A stretch of 64,000 bases of DNA, taken from Aspidiotus rigidus (Eukaryota; Arthropoda; Insecta; Hemiptera; Diaspididae). The position numbers were made by a program, and so were the translations under genes. Below, one piece after another: positions 55,906 to 64,000 of the stretch (position 1 is the first letter of the stretch; every line of letters starts with the position of its first letter). The notes below the pieces were generated by a model. It had not been told where the DNA came from, searched no databases, and saw only the letters and a list, made by a program, of their open reading frames with translations. Location: the NCBI GenBank assembly GCA_035079385.1, contig JAVHKY010000056.1, positions 5,022,001-5,086,000 of the forward strand, read 5' to 3'.

Positions 55906-56747
55906 GATGAATTCATTCAACACACGTTTACAACCATCATATCAAACCTGAACTAACAATTTGCACTATGTAATAAGGAAAGAAAAACGATAAATATACG
56001 TGATAAATAAAAATACATCCTAGCTTGATATTGATTTCATGTTCAAGTATTAGGATACTTTACAATCATTTTTCATTTCGCTCCGTTACGGTACTTTCAT
56101 TCATTCATATTTCCCCGGAAGATTCCAACGATTCATCTCTTATCACTTAAATTCTATTATTGCGTAAAAGTAAACATACAGCTAACATATAATCAAACCG
56201 ATATCCATTCAGAAATGAAAACTCGGAATTTTGGATGGGGAATATAATTAATAATCAAGAATCATTAGCAGTACAAAATAGGAACAGGTTATCAAACTGA
56301 TATTGGAGCTATATTGGAAAACAACAATCGCAAACCCTGAGGAAGAAACTGTAGAGAATCACAAAAATAGTCCAAAATATACGTACACGATCTTTTATTA
56401 CTTTTGCTTCACAACGATCTTGGTCGAACTTTACAAACTGATGTACAACAAGTATATCCTCAAATACACTATACAAACAATACCGGTAACTTGGGTGTCG
56501 TTTCTGAACCATTGCAACTAGCGGCAGGGATTGGTGCTAATGCTGTGTTTAGTGTCAGTGTAGTAGTAGATGTTATCATATTTTAATGTCATTCGAATTT
56601 CAAATACAATATTTCCGCTTTTCTTCTCTTCATTTTTTCAAATATCGTTGAAAATATGTATTATTTCTCCGGATTATTGAACAATTGTAAACTGGTTGAG
56701 GATTATACGACCAAAAATTCGCAATAGATGGATGATCTGAATTCTTC
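55906..56747. other. Mostly noncoding; weak frame 56404-56586
   Basis: The plus frame 56404-56586 ends with a Gly/Ala/Val-rich segment (LAAGIGANAVFSVSVVV) before TAA. It lacks a domain and a start context. No confident gene. Confidence 0.35.
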
Positions 56748-57014
56748 GTGTCTTCGCCAGTCGGAACTGGTGTTGTATGTGTGATATTCGGCTGTCATAA
56801 TTACTTCCAACAAAAGAATGGTCACCAATCATTCTATCGTTTTCCAAAAAACTATAAATTTTCTATTTCCCACAAAGAACGCGAAGAAATTAGCCAGCTC
56901 AGTGTACAAAATAATGATCGAGATTTAGATTCTTTAATTGAAGTAGATCGTAAGAATGTATTTGAAAGATTAATGAATCTTATTGTTAATGATGATAATG
57001 TGTATGTTCTCTGA
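56748..57014 (+). pseudogene. THAP-like zinc-finger N-terminal fragment
   Basis: VVCVIFGCHNYFQQKNG followed by SFYRFPKN matches the start of a THAP domain (Cys-x2-4-Cys, then an F-x-FP box). The second metal pair (Cys-x2-His) is missing: after the FPKN the frame runs into an acidic, Asp/Asn-rich chain ending at TGA 57012-57014. There is no ATG at the expected position (the frame starts after a stop at 56733 and GTG is the first start-like codon). It may be a broken P-element-type transposase or host THAP gene, or a first exon whose donor lies near the FPKN. Confidence 0.45.
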
Positions 57015-57639
57015 ACCAATAAGTGCTTAGTGTAAAAAAATCTTGTTGACGAAGTTTATTTTAGTAAATATTAATGCGCATATAAAAAATATTAAAGAGA
57101 AATCTGTAAGAGAAATTGTTCAGAACAAAAGGAATAAGAAAATAAAAAAAATTATGCACGAGTAAAACGGTTTTGTACATTTTTTTATGTAACTACATTG
57201 TTCTTATTAAACATTGGGAAATTTATCAGTAAAATAAAATATTATACTCAGTATTTGTAGATGGCAATTTGTAAAAATTCAGAGTACGTTCGAGGGAGAA
57301 AAACGTCTACGATAACAATTTCTGATGCCTGATAAAATCAACTCTATGCAGTATATTTACTGAAAATATTTTTTTCGACATAGTCAAAAGATGTCAAAAT
57401 TCGAATTCGTTAATTACATCTCCCCTCACACACGTCAGAATTTTTGATTATTTTCCAAAATTGACGTTTTTTCCGTAAACGTAATGCTTTATCATTGTAG
57501 GGACAATTCCTGACGCGAGAGCGCGCTGGTTACCCTGGCTTAACAGCGCTCAACGCATTTCTTATGGGAGTTTCCGGTATTGTTCGTATAGTGTATTTGA
57601 TATCCTCTAGGCTAAGTTTTTTTTTCATACGTTTAACCG
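57015..57639. other. Noncoding stretch
   Basis: AT-rich; nothing recognised. Confidence 0.4.
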
Positions 57640-57842
57640 ATTCCGATTAGTCGTTCCAACGAAACCAGAGACTGTCACCAACTTCACGGTGTCGGTCAGC
57701 CGCACTCCAGTGGCGACCTTGAAAAAGACCAAGGAGGCAGTTTGGTCAACCACCAAGATCGTCTTCAAAACAAAAACGACCATTATTTCCTTCACTTTCT
57801 TACGCAAGAACTACTTTTCTCTGGTGTCGACGTTCCTATGAT
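57640..57842 (+). CDS. Weak candidate exon, Thr/Val-rich
   Basis: After a T-rich tract and CCGATTAG (possible acceptor), a plus frame of about 64 residues reads VVPTKPETVTNFTVSVSRTP, then ATLKKTKEAVW and a hydrophobic end to TGA. Codons are unusually GC-rich at third positions for this window, which favours a real exon. No family recognised. The opposite strand also has a 60-residue frame. Confidence 0.25.
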
Positions 57843-59719
57843 AAACAAACAAGTTACGCAGTGCGCAGTAATACAAGACTGCCGAACAAAAAATAAAAGA
57901 CGTATGCGGAAAATGAGATCTTAGCCTCGTAAATGTGCGTGTGTGTGCATGTATGCACCAGACAGATATCAATCTTTGTGTAATTCTGGGGTATACGTCA
58001 AGATTATATCATGGACGTATGTCGTTCATCGAGTTTTCAAGAGAACGAATATTGTTATCTTCAAATTGACTTCAATATCGAATTCGTCATCGAAAATAGT
58101 CCCTGAAATTCATCCACAGATCCTAATTCTATATTTATTTTAAACGGAAGAAGGTATTATAACACATTTATCGTGATCCAAAATTCTGAAATTTTCATGA
58201 CATACATCATTTATATTTTGTACGGCAGAAGGACACTCATTCGCATTTTTATACGTGCAGCACTATTTGTGACCTTGGCCGTGAACTAAGACGACTGAAG
58301 GAAAAGCGATTGCAACTGGTTCGTGCTCACGAAACTAAAAACTAACGAATATCCACTAAATTTCGATATTTTCTCTCGTTTAACCCCATAACCCCATGAT
58401 ACCGATTGAACATTCCGTTCACACCATATCGAAGACCCAATTACGACGACAATGATAATTCGACGTTCTTTAATTTTCAAAATCGACATAATTATAATTA
58501 AGTTAGGCACAACATTAGCACGTACCTACATAAAAAATCATATTTTTTCACTTTCTTTCGAATGAGCCGAATAAATTTTAGTGTAAATTGCTTCATGGTC
58601 TAATAATACATCATACAAACTTTAGTATGATTCAACAATGGTTATCCTACCCTTTCCAATTTATTTCGAAATACTTCAACCCATACGTTCGTGTCCACTA
58701 ACTTATTTTCGGCAAGTTTTTGCAACCTAATCAAATAAGAAACGAGTTTCACACAATTTCCATAAGACGTTCTTCTAAAAGTTCTATTTAAATTTTATTC
58801 GATACTTCGGACGAACACTATCTAATTTTCTCGAAGCGAAAAATCCCTTTCAACTTTGTTACAGCCGAATTCACGCAGTCAACCATTCAACTTGTGTGCA
58901 AATTATTTCGGTAAACATTCGATCATGAAAGAGGAGGAATCAAATTAAAACGCATAATTTTTGTCAGTATAACATAATACGTTACTACTAGTAGTACTGG
59001 CGAATATTTGTACATAATTTCAAAGAGCAAACTACTCGTCGAATTCTACTATTTTCTTTCTTAAGCATTATGGTCTTTTCTTCTTTCATTTTCTCCTCCT
59101 CCGTGAAAGATATATTCTTCCAACTTTTTAAAATATTTTTTGGGAACTAGACAGTGGCAACACCTTCGCAGCACTCACCTTACCCACCTTCGCACGCTTT
59201 ATATTCTGGTTTGTTTTCGTAATCCCATGACATCATCTGCGAAACGTCGTCATGGTTACCGTCTTACACAAACATCAATAGTTCCAAATTTTTCGTTCCT
59301 TATCACGATGCAAGGTTTTCCTCTTCATCAGCACAGTACTCTTATAATCTATTTGCTTTCATTAATGAAGACGTTTCTTGATCTCGACAACGCGTCATCT
59401 ATTTCATGATAATAGTACATAATACAGAGATGTAAATCATACGAAAATGGACATCAAGATTTGTAATGTAATTGAGGTTGAATGCATGCTTCAACTGTCG
59501 AGCAATTTCTAAAAAACACGACCAGACTCCAATCATCGTTTGAAAATATTGAGCCAACAAGATGAAAAATATCGTGTTCTTCTTTCGATTTTTTAAAAAT
59601 TAAACGTGAACACGCAATAAGTGTTGCACAATATTTTCAAACTGATACAATTTTTAGTTTTTATCGTTCAGTTTCTGAAATTTTTCAATTGGCCTGTCCA
59701 AGATAAATTTTCCTCGCTT
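57843..59719. other. Noncoding stretch, no gene recognised
   Basis: No domain-bearing frame. Plus 59140-59409 (89 residues) is a chance frame as far as I can tell. Confidence 0.45.
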
Positions 59720-60420
59720 AAGCCTTGTTTTCTTATGCGTGCGACGCGAGTTGTACAAAAAGAACAAGGAAAAAAAGGAAAACCGACTTTTCCTATCTTA
59801 CTACTTCTTTTTTTTTTTCTGTTTTGTTCATTATTGGCTACATGATATTACTTAAACGTTCTTGTTTCCAAATAAACTTTGTTCTCCAAAATGAGTGCAT
59901 TTTCAAAGCTCTCTAAGTATTATTTTCATTCACTCTTCTATATCAGTTATCTACACCCGAATACCCCCTCTCCTCCAGCTTCAATGAATCGAATATCCGT
60001 CAAAAATTTTTAATCACTAAACATGGAAGAACTATTATTCACACTAAAGAAAATAAAAACGAAGTCATTCGTTAACAACGGCAATATGACATCGTTTTCT
60101 GATACAAATTCATTTTCAAAACTTGCCAAGCATTATTTTTTATTCAATCTCGTGTACTGATAATACACAACTTACAACCCCCTCCCCTTCTGAGAAAGAA
60201 ACACTTTTTGCGCACAAGTCGGTACCACTCTTCATTTTCCATAGCAACATTCATTCTTTTCAATGCGGGATGGTTAACGAACTCACGTTCGACTTACCGC
60301 GCTCCGAATTTTCTAAATTAAAATAGAAAATATCTCAAAAACTACCAATCCAATTTTCAAAAAAATGAGCCTATTCTCTAGTGCAAATATAAAACTTCAA
60401 CAACGCTACTAAACAAATGG
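59720..60420 (+). repeat. Dispersed repeat family C, copy 3 (most complete)
   Basis: Aligned with the reverse complement of 39540-40075 and, at both ends, with 27060-27290 (AAAACCGACTTTT, TTTTGTTCATTATTGGCTA; CAAATATAAAACTTCAA). Together the three copies suggest an element of at least 650 bp. Coding potential not supported. Confidence 0.8.
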
Positions 60421-60452
60421 TTTATTCCATGCGTTTCATTATATACATTTCA

Positions 60453-60730
60453 AGTACTTTTCAAAGCTGAACACGATACCGTTTACCGTTTTTCTTTCCG
60501 AGCTCTCTATCTTTAGTAATGTTCACGTTTACTTGCATTTACTCGCCGCGGATCGTCGCGGAACGTATCAAACGTTATCCAAGGTAGTTGAATCGATCTT
60601 GGTAACACGCGCAGCGTTTCGAAGTGGTCCGCAGTGAATAAACGCTAGTAAACGTGAACAATACTAAAGATAGAGAGCTCAGAAAGAAATAAAACGGTAA
60701 ACGGCATTGTGTTCAGCGTTGAAAAGTACT
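60453..60730. mobile_element. Foldback element 2, about 100-bp arms
   Basis: The left arm begins AGTACTTTTCAAAGCTGAAC, then CCGTTTACCGTTTTTCTTTC, GAGCTCTCTATCTTTAGTA, GTTCACGTTTACT. The right arm is the reverse complement with about 15 percent differences, ending TTGAAAAGTACT at 60730. The middle of about 80 bp is GC-richer. The terminal AGTAC/TTTTTCA-GCTGAACAC motif matches one inside the arms of foldback element 1. Confidence 0.85.
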
Positions 60731-62668
60731 ACAGCCTGGTACAGGGTACTTGTTTGTTTATCAACGATGTATGAATGCGGTTGCTTGCGGGGAGCCGTTT
60801 TGTGTAAGTTGAAAACTCAGCTGCTTGCGGAGTGTCGTTGTGTGTATCATGTGTTCTCTATAGAATCGATGTCTAAGTGTGTAGAAAATTAGTTTTTTCA
60901 AAAGTTTAAGTTCAATTCTAGCGCTGTCCGGTCCGAATCGGTTTGTGATATAGGTTCATCTTCAACAAAGTAGTTTTTATCAGAATACATTTCATGCGTT
61001 ATGTAAGATACTCGGATTATTGTAATTATTTAACCTTCAGCTTAGCATTACAAACGTTGTAATAATATGTACAACTTTGATTTCGCATCAGTTGACATAT
61101 GTACAGAAATAAGAAAGAAATAGCAGCCAATGCACGCTTAACTTTAAGACTTTATTACAACTTTCTAAACGATGATTTTGTAAATTTCTTTCAACAAGTT
61201 TGATTTTAAAAGTTATACGATACTACGTACAAAATTTCAACAAAATCCATGCATTAGGGGAGGGGATTACTGGCCCGAAAATTTCACGATCGTGTTTTAT
61301 ATAATTCTGGCTCAAAACTAAGAATTTTTTTCAATGACGTCCTCGTTCTTCTTTCCTTTTCCTTTATCTTTGAACCTCTCTTACTGTGTTGAGCACAGGC
61401 GGCTGCAGGTCAGGGAAGAAGTGCGCTTAATTACTACTTTGAAATGTACGCGCACCTAAAAGAATTGTAGTATGAAAACTGTTACTAGATTACATGAATA
61501 AAGATGATTGATTTACTTGATTGACTCGGACGATTCATAAATGATCGCAATCGCAGGTTTTACTCTAGCGATTCCGTCCGAGAAGAAATACGCGTCTTTG
61601 ACGTACAATCTGCCTCCGACGAAATTAATTATCGTTCTTATGCTGATTATTAGCAGCTCGTGAATCGTAGCGACACTGATCGACCGCGATAATTGATAAT
61701 TACAGCTATATGGAAGGGTTCAGACCAAACGATAACAATAATAATATATTCTTCACAATGAATGAGTGAATTACTTGAAGTTGAGATGAGCACAATTTCA
61801 TTAACTATATGTTCCACCTATTGCCATTAGTGGCCCATACTGGTCAAATTGTGTGCCTCTCTTGGAAAAATTGATACCATCTTAGCCGTCGCATCAGTTC
61901 ATATGAAAAATATTTCTGAGAACTTGTTTTAGGAATATTAGGTGCTCCGTAAATTCAATTTCAAGATCGTCAAATTAAGTTCTCGTAAGGAAAAGTCGTG
62001 GGAAAATTTGTGATTTTGAACTGGGTTTCAAGGTAGAGTGGATTCCATTTTTTTGAAATTCATCTCGTGTGATGGTCTTGTGTAGTTTATGACCTTGGGA
62101 AGAGTATCTTCAAAAAGAGGGCGGAACACTTCCAGGCTTGCGTGATCAATAGTCTTTTTCTTCTTCCTCCGCCAATAATCTGTGTGCATTCACTGTCCCG
62201 AGAACTAAAAGGGTATATGAAAAATGGTCTCGCGCACCGGCAAGAAGTTTCTCCACCGACAGAAAAGTAACTACCCTTAAATATTGCCCAGTTTAATATA
62301 CCTCGCGTGTATACCTATTACTAAATCTTGTCTTCAGTCGCAATCAATGATACATTTTGCGATATCTAATTTACATAAGTAGAAATACTTGAATAACGCG
62401 AAAACGACGGAAAAACTGTATTTATTTATTATGTAATGTTGTCGACGTGTAAAGTTGCCAACAAATACGTTTGTGATACGAGTTCGAGTGCATTCTAAGA
62501 GAGCGTTGTATGCAAAGATGCTGCTCTTTTGCGGCTTCCGCGACACTCGGGGAAGAAACAAAGCGTCTATCTATCATGGTTAATGTAAGAAATAACTAAA
62601 CAAATTCTCTAACTAATGATAAGGATTATTACTCAGTACTTGATGATAACGCGGAAAGAAAAGAAAAA
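60731..62668. other. Noncoding stretch, no gene recognised
   Basis: No frame with a recognisable domain on either strand. Confidence 0.45.
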
Positions 62669-62715
62669 AGCTCACGCAGCAGCGTAAGCATCACCGACTT
62701 CTCAATAATTTGCTA
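62669..62715. repeat. CTCACGCAGCAGCGTAAGC motif, copy 3
   Basis: Near-identical to 3112-3165, preceded by an AAAGAAAAGAAAAAAG run. Confidence 0.65.
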
Positions 62716-63499
62716 TAAAATCATTTACACATGCCCCCCATTTCTAAACTTCATTGTTTCTCGGTTATAAGCTGTGATAATAACAATGTAAAGTATTCCA
62801 CTTACTCTTCTATCGTTCAATTCATTTCTAATCTTGGTATTCATGGAAAAAAACTCAAAAAGGAGTCGATTGATAGCTTTCTCTCCCTAAGTATACGTAG
62901 ATTAAACTCTAAATAGAAGAACGGAACGTGGCTCTATTAAAATTAAAATTAAAATATAAAACGTTGGTGATTTAAAAGAATCTCAAAGTATTAACTTGAC
63001 GGTCCATTTCCAAAAATACAGTGAGATATATGAAGTCGATAATGACGAAAATCAAAACATAGATGAGGAAAATTGAAATGGCCAATGAAACTTTCACTTT
63101 GTCTTTACCTAAATTTCATTACTCCGCAATGTTCAGACTACAAGCCTATTGCGATGACGTAGAAAAAAAAACTAAAAATGCTATGCACACCTACATGACG
63201 CAGTAATTATAAAATACACGGCTAATTAATCAATTCATCGCTTACGCGCAACATTTGTTTAACGTACCATTTTTTCAATCATATATGACGGGTAATGAGA
63301 AGTTTTTACAGCTATTAGGTGTACGATGCATCAGAGGTACCATCGGGCGAAAGGACTCAAATAAAATAAACAAACGAGAGTCAGCTCTTACGACTATATA
63401 CGTGGACTACTTATATTTTAGGATTTACTCAAGAACCACTTGTTCAATCGATACAGAAATTACAGAGCAATTATGAAGGTAATAAGATTGATATTCTTT
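62716..63499. other. Noncoding stretch
   Basis: AT-rich; short frames only. Confidence 0.45.
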
Positions 63500-63715
63500 G
63501 AGAAACAAAACTAAGAAATTCGAGGGAAATTGAGGATTACTCAACTACTCATCCAATCTCAGAAAAAAATGCATACGCCCAACTTCAGATAATCTACTAC
63601 AATTTGATTAAACTTTACGAGAATACAACCGGTAGTTTTTGAGGAGTTGCGTGGACAATAAAAATCTTATATATATATATATATATATATAAGGATACCT
63701 GAAATTTTTTCAGGG
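63500..63715 (+). repeat. Partner of the 2770-2985 dispersed repeat, with (AT)n
   Basis: Diverged copy of 2770-2985, including GAGGAAATTGAGGA-like, TTTGAGGAGTTGCGTGGACA-like and ATAAGGATACCTGAAATTTTT text. An (AT)n tract of about 22 bp at 63670-63691 replaces a shorter AT stretch in the other copy. Confidence 0.55.
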
Positions 63716-64000
63716 GAATATTAAACTGCACAATAGAACAGATACTTTCAACAGTAGCAGGTGAACAGTTAAATTGCATAAATGAAAAGTAATTTTTTCG
63801 TAAACGAACAGTAACTCAGATTCAGTAATTAGAAATTTTGGAACAGTAATTATAACGAACAATGAACAGTAACTAGTCACCAAGTGGTCCAAGGATCGTG
63901 CTCCTTCAAGCAATTGTGTGTCACTCTCCGGTAAACCAACAATTCCCTTAAAGCTCTGGACAAGTGCTTATCACTGGGCACTGGAAAATCCGAAATTTTC
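63716..64000. other. Noncoding end of window
   Basis: GAACAGTAA words repeat several times (63776-63880: GAACAGTTAA, GAACAGTAAC twice, GAACAGTAATT). No gene. Confidence 0.4.

Overview
The window is AT-rich eukaryotic DNA, most likely from an arthropod and probably an insect. Evidence for this is the dense mix of Ty3/Gypsy, BEL/Pao, Penelope-like and APE-type non-LTR elements, the gypsy-type tRNA-Lys primer binding site, TATA/TCAGT core promoters with insect-like spacing, foldback elements and long microsatellites. No bacterial-type genes, rRNA, tRNA or CRISPR were seen. The species cannot be named from the sequence. Almost all recognisable coding capacity belongs to mobile elements; convincing host genes are scarce.

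Layout. 1-7000: noncoding, with a segment (about 781-2310) bounded by clusters of a CTAGTATA-like motif, dispersed repeats and a long (GA)n tract. 7020-7873: 3' part of a Penelope-like element (minus strand, GIY-YIG nuclease). 8029-9200: small inverted-repeat elements. 9766-10965: the best host-gene candidate, a split gene for an OB-fold protein, with one apparent frameshift. 11932-12548: six copies of a CACGGTAATGA motif. 13125-14605: dispersed repeats with partners near 27.5 and 30 kb.

14700-27390 is a repeat island: AAAT-type microsatellite, a 45-bp minisatellite and larger satellite units. A complete young Ty3/Gypsy element (16251-23905) sits inside the minisatellite. Its LTRs look identical, it has a 5-bp target duplication, intact gag and pol, and an in-phase A AAA AAC slippery heptamer in the gag/pol overlap, so Gag-Pol is predicted to be made by -1 frameshifting. 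A BEL/Pao relic lies later in the island.

28185-28314 holds a TATA box, initiator and 5' splice site that look like a promoter with a first exon. 29825-35051 is a nested pile: a Penelope fragment, a decayed non-LTR reverse transcriptase, a second LINE whose ORF1 is split by a 1.2-kb integrase-type (Ginger-like) DNA transposon remnant, a 37-bp palindrome flanked by an 8-bp duplication, and an LTR-like promoter/poly(A) unit.

36730-37471 and 60453-60730 are foldback elements sharing a terminal motif. 43560-45235 is a GC-richer element with a 51-bp triplicated repeat and an (ATT)n tail. 46012-50236 is a full-length but frame-broken LINE with a (TAA)n tail and a perfect 12-bp target duplication. 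The last 14 kb has little beyond a possible small secreted-protein exon (minus, 52782-53057), a THAP-like fragment (56748-57014), dispersed repeats and microsatellites.
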